Shown: piece after piece, positions 17,460 to 24,434 of the stretch
How positions within the stretch are numbered: the stretch's first letter is position 1
How the letters are laid out: each line of letters begins with the position of its first letter
Origin: Mailhella sp.
GTDB taxonomy: Bacteria > Desulfobacterota > Desulfovibrionia > Desulfovibrionales > Desulfovibrionaceae
Direction: 5' to 3'
Assembly: GCA_020024815.1 (NCBI GenBank)
Contig: JAHHTE010000005.1
Span: forward strand, 1 to 31,318
Length of the DNA: 31,318 nt
Notes under the pieces: model-generated
What the model was told of the DNA's origin: nothing
The model's input: only the letters and a program-made list of their open reading frames with translations
The model's database searches: none
Translations under genes and position numbers: made by a program

Positions 17460-18530
17460 TTAACTTGCTTTTACTGTAACAAATTCTGATTCTTTTAAAT
17501 TTTCAGGAGCATCAAGAATCATTAATTTTACAATAGCTTTCTTTTTGGTTGTTGTTATATTAAAAATACGAGCCTCTAATTTTTCACCATCTTCTGTTAC
17601 AACAGTACAAACTTGGCGATTTTTTAGTTTTTTTGCATCATCAAGACTAAATTCTGCTTTTACCCACCATTCAATACCATTATCAGGGTGAAGTTCCATT
17701 AATAAATCACCTTGTCGAACTATTTTACCTTTCCTAACATTACTTGTGCCTGCAATAGCATTGTATGGAGCATAAATATATTCATTTTTTTCCATTTTTA
17801 ATGCTTTATTATATTCTTCTTCCAAGTAACGATATAAAAGACTATTTGATTGCCCAAGCCCTGCTGTTAATTCTCTAAACTTTTTATCAGCACCAGCTCT
17901 CGCAAGACTTGCCATTTCAAAATCTTCTTCTGCTTTTTCTACTTTTTTTGCTAATTCTTTTTCTTTATCAACAAGTTCTTTTTTTGGTTTGCCATCAACA
18001 TAATTACTTTTACTTCTCATTTGAACTTGTGCTTTTGTATGTTCACGAGTAATTTTTTGTAATTCTTTTAATTGTTCTGTTTCTATTTTTGATAATTCTT
18101 CAATTTCTTTTGTTATAGGTTCATACACATCTTTTAAAAGAGGTTTAAATAATTGACGAAGTGAACCTGGATTATGTCTATTTTCTTTAAATAATTGTAA
18201 ATTTTCACGTACTTGCATAGTTTTTGTTCTAATATACATTGGATCATAATGAATAATGGCATCACCACGTCGTACTTTTTCCCCTTTTGGAACTGATACC
18301 TCAAAAATAATACCATCAACAGGTGCATATATTGGTTCACCAGCACGTGTAAGCTCTGCTTTTTCACTTTTTACACCAAGAGATAAATAAAACAGTAATA
18401 AACCTAGAACTAAACACAAAATAATACCAATTAACATATGTTTTTTTTCTGGCATTTTTTGTCTTATAGTACCAATTTTTTGATTATCTGTATCTGTAAT
18501 AATATGTTGTGGTAATGCTTTTTTATCCAT
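17460..18530 (-). CDS. HlyD-family periplasmic adaptor (membrane fusion) protein
   Basis: A 356-residue inner-membrane-anchored adaptor. A charged cytoplasmic N-terminus is followed by one membrane helix (about 32-50, LIGIILCLVLGLLLFYLSL). Next comes a split biotinyl-lipoyl domain (PIYAPVDGIIFEVSVPKGE, about 65-97, and IYAPYNAIAGT with VRQGDLLMELHP, about 252-283). It flanks a long Lys/Glu-rich coiled coil, and a beta-barrel region ends the protein. Such proteins usually partner an ABC or MFS exporter and an outer-membrane channel, none of which is adjacent, so the partner is unknown. The ATG at 18530 has GAGG 9 bases upstream. The asd terminator lies just upstream, so it should have its own promoter. 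Confidence 0.85.
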   Translation of the reverse strand: MDKKALPQHIITDTDNQKIGTIRQKMPEKKHMLIGIILCLVLGLLLFYLSLGVKSEKAELTRAGEPIYAPVDGIIFEVSVPKGEKVRRGDAIIHYDPMYIRTKTMQVRENLQLFKENRHNPGSLRQLFKPLLKDVYEPITKEIEELSKIETEQLKELQKITREHTKAQVQMRSKSNYVDGKPKKELVDKEKELAKKVEKAEEDFEMASLARAGADKKFRELTAGLGQSNSLLYRYLEEEYNKALKMEKNEYIYAPYNAIAGTSNVRKGKIVRQGDLLMELHPDNGIEWWVKAEFSLDDAKKLKNRQVCTVVTEDGEKLEARIFNITTTKKKAIVKLMILDAPENLKESEFVTVKAS

Positions 18531-18606
18531 TTTATTAGCCTCAAGGAAAAATATTCACTTTAAATTTGCTTTTAAAAAATATATGCAATTTTTATGCAAA
18601 AGAAAA

Positions 18607-18628
18607 GCCTCCCTTATGTAAGAGAGGC
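18607..18628 (-). terminator. Rho-independent terminator after asd
   Basis: On the minus strand GCCTCTCTTA and TAAGGGAGGC pair with one non-Watson-Crick position, followed by TTTTCTTTT. It lies 24 bases after the asd stop. Confidence 0.85.
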
Positions 18629-18652
18629 TCATTAGAGGTATGTTATATCCAA

Positions 18653-19696
18653 TTACATAAACATATTTTTATCATTTACATGAACTAAATTCATTTCAAG
18701 AAGTTTTTCAGCAATTTGAACAGCATTTAATGCAGCACCTTTACGCACATTATCTGCAACAACCCAAAGATTTAAGCCATTTTCAATACTTTCATCTTCG
18801 CGAATACGACCTACAAAAACATCATCTTCACCAGTAGCATCAACAGCTAAAGGATACATATTTTCTCTTGGGTTATCATAAAGTTGTACACCTTTAGCAT
18901 TTGCTAAAATTGCACGAGCTTCTTTTCCTGTAAGTTTTTTAGTTGTTTCAATATTAATGGATTCACTATGACTATAAAATACTGGAACACGAACACAAGT
19001 AGCTGTTACTTTAATAGAATCATCTTCAAATATTTTATTAGTTTCATTTACCATTTTCATTTCTTCCTTTGTATAATCATTATCAAGGAAGACATCAATA
19101 TGTGGCAAGCAGTTAAAAGCAATACGATGAGGATATACTTCATTTTCAGGTTCAATGCCATTAAAAAGTTTACGAACTTGGGTTTCAAGTTCTTGAATAC
19201 CTTTTTGACCTGTTCCACTTACAGCTTGATATGTTGAAACAACAACACGTTTAATAGGTGCTACATCATGGAGTGGCTTTAATGCAACAAGCATTTGAAT
19301 TGTAGAACAATTTGGATTTGCAATAATTCCATTATGTTCTTTTAATGCATGAGCATTTACTTCTGGAATAATAAGAGGACAACGTTTATCCATACGCCAT
19401 GCACTTGAGTTATCAACAACAACACAACCACTTTTTACTGCATAAGGAGCAAATTTTGTACTTGTTCCACCACCAGCAGAAAAAATTGCAATATCAACAC
19501 CTTCAAAAGAATTTTCAGTCAATTCTTCAACAACAAGCTCATCATCACCAAATGGAACTTTAGTTCCAGCAGAACGTGAAGAAGCAAGAGCTTTTACGGT
19601 TGTAGCAGGAAAATTACGGGTATATAAGGTGGATAACATTTCACGACCAACTGCACCAGTAGCTCCAACAACAGCAACAACCAAATTTTCTTTCAT
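18653..19696 (-). CDS. asd: Aspartate-semialdehyde dehydrogenase
   Basis: Asd reduces aspartyl phosphate to aspartate semialdehyde, the branch point to lysine/diaminopimelate, threonine and methionine. The 347-residue protein has the NADP-binding GATGAVG at 11-17, the catalytic Cys130 in ANPNCSTIQ, and the substrate/His region VPVFYSHSESINIE. The ATG at 19696 has AGAGGA 8 bases upstream. A 12-base perfect palindrome AAGCAATTGCTT (19723-19734) sits in the leader and may be an operator, though it could be chance in AT-rich DNA. The gene stands alone between the metF terminator and its own terminator. Confidence 0.96.
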   Translation of the reverse strand: MKENLVVAVVGATGAVGREMLSTLYTRNFPATTVKALASSRSAGTKVPFGDDELVVEELTENSFEGVDIAIFSAGGGTSTKFAPYAVKSGCVVVDNSSAWRMDKRCPLIIPEVNAHALKEHNGIIANPNCSTIQMLVALKPLHDVAPIKRVVVSTYQAVSGTGQKGIQELETQVRKLFNGIEPENEVYPHRIAFNCLPHIDVFLDNDYTKEEMKMVNETNKIFEDDSIKVTATCVRVPVFYSHSESINIETTKKLTGKEARAILANAKGVQLYDNPRENMYPLAVDATGEDDVFVGRIREDESIENGLNLWVVADNVRKGAALNAVQIAEKLLEMNLVHVNDKNMFM

Positions 19697-19910
19697 AATA
19701 AAATCCTCTCACAGATAATATAAAGCAATTGCTTGCAACAATTTTGTCATATTTATAATTAATACAACATTTATATTCTTGCACTTCTTTCTTACTGTGT
19801 CAAGAGTTATCTCTTATTCATTTTTGAAAATAAAAATATTATCTACCACTTTATTACAAATTTGTAAAAAAATATCTCTTTTTATAATAAACATAAAATA
19901 TATAAAAAAA

Positions 19911-19928
19911 GCAAACATTGCTGTTTGC
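19911..19928 (-). terminator. Rho-independent terminator after metF
   Basis: GCAAAC (19911-19916) and GTTTGC (19923-19928) form a 6-bp stem. On the minus strand it is followed by seven T residues, 14 bases after the metF stop. Confidence 0.8.
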
Positions 19929-19941
19929 CCTTTTTATCATT

Positions 19942-20823
19942 TTATATCATGTCAACTAACTGCAAACATAAATCCGCTTTATTCAATGTATATAAATGTA
20001 TTCCTTTTGCACCATAATCTAACATAGTACGAATTTGATTTGCAGCGTATTGCAAGCCAAGTTCACGCACTTTTTCTGATCCACCTTCTTCATGGGCTTT
20101 TTCAAGTTGCATAAAGAATTTACCTTGAATATTAGCTCCACATAAAGATAATGTATGTTTTATAGAAGCAAGACTTTGAATAGGTAATATACCGGGAATA
20201 ATAGGACAATCTTTTATTCCTTCTTTTTTTAGTTCATCAACTAAAGATATGTATTCACGACTATCAAAAAAAAGTTGTGTTATGGCAAAATCAGCACCTG
20301 TTTTTATTTTTTCAATTAAATACTTTCTATCAGAAGCAAAACTTACTGATTCTGGGTGAGGAGCTGGATATGCTGCTACTGCCACACCAAAATCTTTATG
20401 ATTTTCTCGCACATAACGAACAAGGTCTGCTGCATATTTATAATCATGGCTCATTAAAGATTCATCAACAATACCATCAGCATTTTTTGGTTTATCACCA
20501 CGAAGGGCTAAAATATTTTCAATATTTGCTTGACGAAGTTGCCCTAAGTATTCGTCCATTTTTGCTTTATCAGAGCGAACACAAGTACAATGTGCCATAC
20601 ATTCTAAACCAAGTGTATTTTTCATTGCACTAGCTATTTCCACAGTATTTTCTTGACCAGAACCACCTGCACCACAAGTTACAGATACAAAAAGAGGATT
20701 AATTGCTTTTAATTTTTCTACAACTGCATAAAATTCATTCCACTTTTCTTTTTCTTTTGGTGGAAAAAACTCTAAAGAATAAAATGGCTTTTCACTTTTT
20801 TTAATCAACTCACCTATACGCAT
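19942..20823 (-). CDS. metF: Methylenetetrahydrofolate reductase
   Basis: A flavoenzyme converting 5,10-methylene-THF to 5-methyl-THF for methionine synthesis. It is 293 residues, the bacterial TIM-barrel length. Family motifs are SLEFFPPK near the N-terminus, VSVTCGAGGS, ALRGDKP and the flavin/folate region ITQLFFDSREY. The ATG at 20823 has GGAGGAAAG directly upstream and a strong promoter (20852-20880). In some sulfate reducers this enzyme also serves C1 (Wood-Ljungdahl) metabolism; no partner MetV-like gene is adjacent here. Confidence 0.95.
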   Translation of the reverse strand: MRIGELIKKSEKPFYSLEFFPPKEKEKWNEFYAVVEKLKAINPLFVSVTCGAGGSGQENTVEIASAMKNTLGLECMAHCTCVRSDKAKMDEYLGQLRQANIENILALRGDKPKNADGIVDESLMSHDYKYAADLVRYVRENHKDFGVAVAAYPAPHPESVSFASDRKYLIEKIKTGADFAITQLFFDSREYISLVDELKKEGIKDCPIIPGILPIQSLASIKHTLSLCGANIQGKFFMQLEKAHEEGGSEKVRELGLQYAANQIRTMLDYGAKGIHLYTLNKADLCLQLVDMI

Positions 20824-20851
20824 AACTTTCCTCCGTTAGTCGAACAAAATT

Positions 20852-20880
20852 ACTATATAAAGATATATTGATATTGTCAA
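20852..20880 (-). promoter_or_regulatory. Strong sigma-70-type promoter of metF
   Basis: On the minus strand a consensus TTGACA (20880-20875), a 17-base spacer and TATAGT (20857-20852) predict a start about 20 bases before the metF ATG. Confidence 0.75.
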
Positions 20881-21026
20881 TTTCTTTTTTATACTCAACA
20901 CTATTAAATATACTTATAAATCAAAGTAAACATTATATCCAATTATAAAAAGTATTTTTAAACTACCTATTATTACTTTTTTAAATTAATCGTGTATGTT
21001 ATAATAAAACTCCTTAAATAAAAAAA

Positions 21027-21051
21027 GAGTTATGAAATTTTTCCATAACTC
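21027..21051 (-). terminator. Rho-independent terminator after the His-rich gene
   Basis: GAGTTATG (21027-21034) and CATAACTC (21044-21051) form an 8-bp stem. On the minus strand it is followed by seven T residues, about 40 bases after the stop of the His-rich gene. Confidence 0.8.
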
Positions 21052-21091
21052 CTGTTTTATGTTAACATTTATACAAAATTATAAAAAGATA

Positions 21092-21436
21092 TTATCTTGA
21101 ATGTCTTGAATAATGCCCTGAATGATGTTGTCCATTATGATTTTTACCATGATTACTTGCATGATTATTGGAATGGTTATTAGCATGATTACGTACATGC
21201 TTTCCCGTATGTTTTCCTGTATAATGATTTTCATGCATTGCTCTTTCATGATTACCATGCATTTTAGTATGATTACCATGACTACTATGTGTATTTCTCA
21301 TTTCATTATGATATGTTTGATGCTGTCCGCTATAATTATTTCCATTATGATCTGAAGAATATGCATAAGCAAAATTCACACTACCAAGAAGAACTAAACC
21401 TAAAGCTAATGAACCAAAAATATAACCGATTTTCAT
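21092..21436 (-). CDS. Secreted histidine-rich protein with tetrapeptide repeats
   Basis: The ATG at 21436 (MKIGYIFGSLALG) with AAGGA 8 bases upstream gives 114 residues; the frame is open 14 codons further but without a start context. A signal peptide of about 25 residues ends NFAYA. The mature chain of about 89 residues holds 21 histidines, few hydrophobics and no cysteine. Its C-terminal half is a run of about eight four-residue units ending in His, mostly of the form xxNH or xxKH, so His recurs exactly every fourth residue. I do not recognise a family. Periplasmic binding or buffering of Ni, Zn or Cu is a reasonable inference from composition alone. An inverted repeat covers its -10 box (21457-21479), and a terminator follows, so it is a single regulated unit. 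Confidence 0.75.
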   Translation of the reverse strand: MKIGYIFGSLALGLVLLGSVNFAYAYSSDHNGNNYSGQHQTYHNEMRNTHSSHGNHTKMHGNHERAMHENHYTGKHTGKHVRNHANNHSNNHASNHGKNHNGQHHSGHYSRHSR

Positions 21437-21456
21437 AATAATTTCCTTATATAAGT

Positions 21457-21479
21457 AATGATTATAGCTAGTAATCATT
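21457..21479 (-). promoter_or_regulatory. Inverted repeat overlapping the -10 box of the His-rich gene
   Basis: Perfect 8-base arms AATGATTA (21457-21464) and TAATCATT (21472-21479) are separated by 7 bases. On the minus strand a consensus TATAAT (21466-21461) lies within the repeat, with a predicted start about 18 bases before the ATG. The -35 region is poor. A repressor bound here would block the promoter. The arms resemble halves of Fur-type boxes, but the spacing is not the classical one. Confidence 0.5.
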
Positions 21480-21657
21480 TTTAAATGTTATTTTATTTAT
21501 TCAATAATACGATTTAAATATTATTTTTTTGTATATTGCCATAATAAGCAAAGAGTTAAACAAGTTTTTATGAAAAGAATTTTAAAATATACCTTTATTA
21601 TTTGTTAGATATTACGCTATAAAAAAACAAACGTTTTTATAAGAACTTCTAAATATA

Positions 21658-21714
21658 AAAGTGTTGAAGGAGAGTTTGAGAGGAAGACTTTTTTAAAAGT
21701 TCTCCTCTCAAAAT
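21658..21714 (+). repeat. Dispersed two-hairpin repeat, copy F (degenerate)
   Basis: Hairpin 2 (21675-21692 with 21695-21712) is kept with two adjacent changes in the left arm. Hairpin 1 is essentially lost. The linker GTTGAAGGAGAG is still recognisable. It lies about 50 bases after the stop of the small secreted protein gene. Confidence 0.7.
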
Positions 21715-21764
21715 TATTTTTTATAACTATACACGAGTATCATTTAATAAAGTGTAAGTTAAAT

Positions 21765-22052
21765 TTATTTTGTATTCCACTTTCTTAAGCCATCACGTCT
21801 TGCTGTACTACCATCATCAGGAACAATAAAAGAACTACCGTTTGAATTAGACACAGTTATTTGCTTATCATATACTTTAAAACCAAAAATTGCTTTTGTA
21901 TTTGCTTTTTCTTGTTCTGATAAAGAATTATATTTTTGCTGTTGTAAAGGAGTTAATTCAGCATAACTTCTTATTTGACCTGCATTTGCGAAAGATACTG
22001 AACCTAAAATAATTGCAGAAAATGCTAATGTAGAAAGAATTTGTTTTTTCAT
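21765..22052 (-). CDS. Small secreted protein of unknown function under a sigma-54 promoter
   Basis: A 95-residue protein with a clear signal peptide (MKKQILSTLAFSAIILG... cut after SFANA), leaving about 71 residues. The mature part has a polar, Gln/Glu-rich helical segment (AELTPLQQQKYNSLSEQEK), then a short segment with IFGFKVYDKQITV, and a basic tail (ARRDGLRKWNTK). There is no cysteine and no recognisable domain. The Shine-Dalgarno is weak (AAATGAAAAA). A consensus -24/-12 promoter stands about 40 bases before the start, with a long inverted repeat further upstream, so expression should depend on RpoN and an enhancer-binding activator. The signal peptide end (LGSVSFANA) closely resembles that of the neighbouring His-rich protein (LGSVNFAYA). 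Confidence 0.75.
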   Translation of the reverse strand: MKKQILSTLAFSAIILGSVSFANAGQIRSYAELTPLQQQKYNSLSEQEKANTKAIFGFKVYDKQITVSNSNGSSFIVPDDGSTARRDGLRKWNTK

Positions 22053-22089
22053 TTTTTTTCATTTTTATTCATGTTTTACACTTTCTATA

Positions 22090-22107
22090 TAGCAATGATT
22101 GTGCCAA
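22090..22107 (-). promoter_or_regulatory. Sigma-54 (-24/-12) promoter
   Basis: On the minus strand the sequence TTGGCAC-AATCA-TTGCTA matches the RpoN consensus TGGCAC-N5-TTGCW exactly, with the invariant GG and GC ten bases apart. The predicted start is about 28 bases before the ATG at 22052. Confidence 0.8.
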
Positions 22108-22190
22108 AAATATAACCAATTGAAATTAATATAAAAAATTATAAAATTATAAAAAATATGTTAAATTTTACTAAAAATATCCTAAAAATT

Positions 22191-22229
22191 TTGTAACATT
22201 TTTACTCATATTTTTTTAAACTGTTACAA
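22191..22229. promoter_or_regulatory. Candidate activator-binding inverted repeat upstream of the sigma-54 promoter
   Basis: Perfect 8-base arms TTGTAACA (22191-22198) and TGTTACAA (22222-22229), 23 bases apart, are centred about 117 bases upstream of the -12 element. This is the usual distance for an enhancer-binding protein site. The regulator is not identifiable. Confidence 0.5.
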
Positions 22230-22270
22230 TATTACACAAAAATATAATTTTCAAAAATGCAAAAAAAAAA

Positions 22271-22287
22271 GCCCCATAAAATGGAGC
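22271..22287 (-). terminator. Rho-independent terminator of the APC/binding-protein operon
   Basis: On the minus strand GCTCCAT and ATGGGGC pair (one G-T wobble) around a 3-base loop and are followed by ten T residues. It lies 24 bases after the stop of the family 3 binding protein. Confidence 0.85.
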
Positions 22288-22311
22288 TTTTTTTAGGAAT
22301 ACAATAAAAAA

Positions 22312-23322
22312 TTATGCTAATTTTGCTCTCATTTCACGAGCTTTAGCTAACACAGCTTTTCTTGTAGAAGAACGAGCAATACCAATTACAAAAAGCACTA
22401 ACAATGTTGCTTGAGTAAAGAAGAAGAAATACCATTGCAAGCGACGTTCAGAACCAGCGGGTTTTGCTTTTGATAACCATCTATCTTCTAATGCTTTTGC
22501 TTCAGCAGGAGTAATTTGTTTTAATGCAATATTAATAATATCAAATAACTCTAGCAAATCATTACGAACAGCAACAGCATGACCAAATTCAGAAGGAACA
22601 GATCCAACAGCTTTTAATTGATAAATACCTGCAAGTTGAATTTTTTCATTTAAGTTAAATTCATAGTCAATAACAGCATCAGCATTACCGTTACTTACTA
22701 ATTGCATTGCATGGATAGTATCTTTAGCTGGAACAAGTTCAATTTCTGGATATTTAGAAGCAACATAATCTTGCCAATAATAATCTTTTACAACTGCAAC
22801 TTTTTTACCTTTAAAATCATCTAACAAAGCACCTTCAAGATGGCTTGAACGAACTGCCATGATAACACCTGGCATATTGATATAAGGATCAGTAAACAAA
22901 AGATATTCACTTCTTCTATCAGATTTTGCAACAGCCATAAAAAGATCAATTCTTTTAAGTTGTGCTAGTTCTTCAACAGTTGCCCAATCTTGTTGACGAT
23001 GTACTTGGAAATTAATACCTGTAAGGTGAGTTAATAAACGTAAATAATCGCCACCAAGTCCTGTATATTGACCACGTTCGTTAAAAGTTTCTAAAGGATA
23101 GAAATTAGGGTCAACACCAACATTCACAGTTTTATTTTCAGCAATCCAAGCTAAATCTTGCTCTGAAAGTTGATCAAAAATAGTTTTCTTGTTTTCAATA
23201 ATATCTTGTACAATATCAGTTTTACCTTTTTGCAAAGCTTCTGGGAAAAAGCTTTGAATACCAAGAAAAACTTCTGCACAAAGTACAAAAATACCAAGAA
23301 TAATCAAACCAAAAACACGCAT
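22312..23322 (-). CDS. Membrane-anchored family 3 solute-binding protein (two TM segments)
   Basis: A 336-residue protein with one SBP_bac_3 (amino acid binding/Venus flytrap) domain (about 65-285). It includes VNVGVDPNFYPLETFNERGQYTG, the TDPYINMPGVIMAV hinge region and the domain 2 motif GKKVAVVKDYYWQDYV. The N-terminal hydrophobic segment (about 3-24) lacks a good cleavage site. A second hydrophobic helix (about 295-316) precedes a basic tail of 20 residues. This is the layout of the periplasmic sensor part of BvgS/EvgS-type kinases but with no kinase or other output domain. It is the last gene of an operon, 21 bases after the TauA-like gene, and is followed by a terminator. A binding subunit or a co-receptor are both possible. 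Confidence 0.82.
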   Translation of the reverse strand: MRVFGLIILGIFVLCAEVFLGIQSFFPEALQKGKTDIVQDIIENKKTIFDQLSEQDLAWIAENKTVNVGVDPNFYPLETFNERGQYTGLGGDYLRLLTHLTGINFQVHRQQDWATVEELAQLKRIDLFMAVAKSDRRSEYLLFTDPYINMPGVIMAVRSSHLEGALLDDFKGKKVAVVKDYYWQDYVASKYPEIELVPAKDTIHAMQLVSNGNADAVIDYEFNLNEKIQLAGIYQLKAVGSVPSEFGHAVAVRNDLLELFDIINIALKQITPAEAKALEDRWLSKAKPAGSERRLQWYFFFFTQATLLVLFVIGIARSSTRKAVLAKAREMRAKLA

Positions 23323-23343
23323 GTTATCTCCAAAAAGAAATAT

Positions 23344-24414
23344 TTATTTCAAATCTTTTTCTTCAACCATATTGATAAATGAAGAAACAATAAACTTACT
23401 ACCAATAATATTCTTTTCTAAGCTCTTATGCACAGCCTTGTGGTTAAGCATAAATTCATTGATATTATCTTGCCATTTTTGCACTTCACTAGAACCATCT
23501 TTTTCAGCAAAAAGGGCTTTTTGTGTAGCTAAATCAAAAAGTTCAAAAACATTGAAGTTTAAGTCAACCATTGTTTCAGAATAGTCTAAATCAAAAACTT
23601 CTTTGTAGTATGCTTGCATTTCTTTAACTGCTTCTTCACGTGGAGCATTCATAAGCCAATTTAATCCACGCATATAAAGAGTTAAATATTTTTTCATAAC
23701 TTCAGGATATTGTGCTGCAAAAGCTTTATTTGCAACAAGATAAAGAGGTAAACGAGCATCAACATCTCTAGCAGTTGCAACAGTTGCCCAACCTTTACCA
23801 TTTGCCATAAAGGTATAAGGAGCCCAAAATACTGCTAAATCACCTTTATCATGTTCAAAACTAAGTAAAGCTAAAGCTTGATCAAGGTTTTTAACAACAA
23901 CTTCTTTTTCAGAAACACCAAGAGCTTCAAGGTATTTTGTCATTGTATAGTGAGCAGAACTTAATGGAGTTGTAAGAATAACTTTTTTACGGATATCAAC
24001 TGCAGTACCATAAATAGCAGGATAAGATGTAGTAGCACCTTTTTTCAATAAAATTGGGCTATCATTATGAACCATTACAGCATTAGCTTTTGATTCATCA
24101 TTAGCAATACCAATAACAATCATATTACCATTTTTAGCACCATTTACAGTAGGAATAGCACCAAGTCCACCAAGAACCCATGAATTTACTTCAAAATCCA
24201 TAAGAGCTTCTTGTCCTGATGCATAGGTAGACATAACAAGATTTAAATCAACTTTTTTATCCCAACCTTGTTTTTTTGCATACCAAATAGGAAAACCTTC
24301 TTGTCCAGCAACCCAAGCTGTTTTTACATCAACAACTTTAGCCATAGCAGGACTTACCATTCCTAACATACAAATAGTAAGAGCAATACTTTTAATCCAA
24401 GTTTTTATAGCCAT
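23344..24414 (-). CDS. TauA/NMT1-like periplasmic substrate-binding protein
   Basis: A 356-residue type II binding protein with a signal peptide ending SPAMAK. VKTAWVAGQEGFPIWYAKKQGW near the mature start, followed by a GGLGAIP turn and the ILTTPLSSAHYTMTKYLEALGV stretch, is the pattern of the NMT1/THI5-like group that contains taurine, sulfonate and nitrate binding proteins. The ligand cannot be read from sequence. The ATG at 24414 has AGGGGG upstream in a typical position. It lies between the APC permease gene (20-base gap) and the membrane-anchored family 3 binding protein, and no TauB/TauC-type ABC components are adjacent. Confidence 0.82.
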   Translation of the reverse strand: MAIKTWIKSIALTICMLGMVSPAMAKVVDVKTAWVAGQEGFPIWYAKKQGWDKKVDLNLVMSTYASGQEALMDFEVNSWVLGGLGAIPTVNGAKNGNMIVIGIANDESKANAVMVHNDSPILLKKGATTSYPAIYGTAVDIRKKVILTTPLSSAHYTMTKYLEALGVSEKEVVVKNLDQALALLSFEHDKGDLAVFWAPYTFMANGKGWATVATARDVDARLPLYLVANKAFAAQYPEVMKKYLTLYMRGLNWLMNAPREEAVKEMQAYYKEVFDLDYSETMVDLNFNVFELFDLATQKALFAEKDGSSEVQKWQDNINEFMLNHKAVHKSLEKNIIGSKFIVSSFINMVEEKDLK

Positions 24415-24434
24415 ATAGACCCCCTAAAGAGCAA

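Larger units (their letters stand above)
21437..21764. other. Intergenic region upstream of the His-rich gene
   Basis: These 328 bases hold the His-rich gene's -10 box and inverted repeat (21457-21479), about 170 bases of very AT-rich DNA with nothing recognisable, and copy F of the two-hairpin repeat (21658-21714) just beyond the stop of the small secreted protein gene. No ORF with a start context is seen. Confidence 0.65.

Noticed and set aside
19723..19734. AAGCAATTGCTT palindrome as an asd operator
   Set aside because: A single 12-base AT-rich palindrome without a clear promoter is too weak to call; mentioned only in the asd entry.
21122..21355. 77-residue plus-strand ORF opposite the His-rich gene
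   Set aside because: It is the antisense of the CAT/ATG-rich repeat codons, rich in Met and Ile by composition, with no ribosome site.
178..21714. CRISPR-like array from the repeated hairpin sequences
   Set aside because: Copies are kilobases apart, in both orientations, with no regular spacers and no cas genes.
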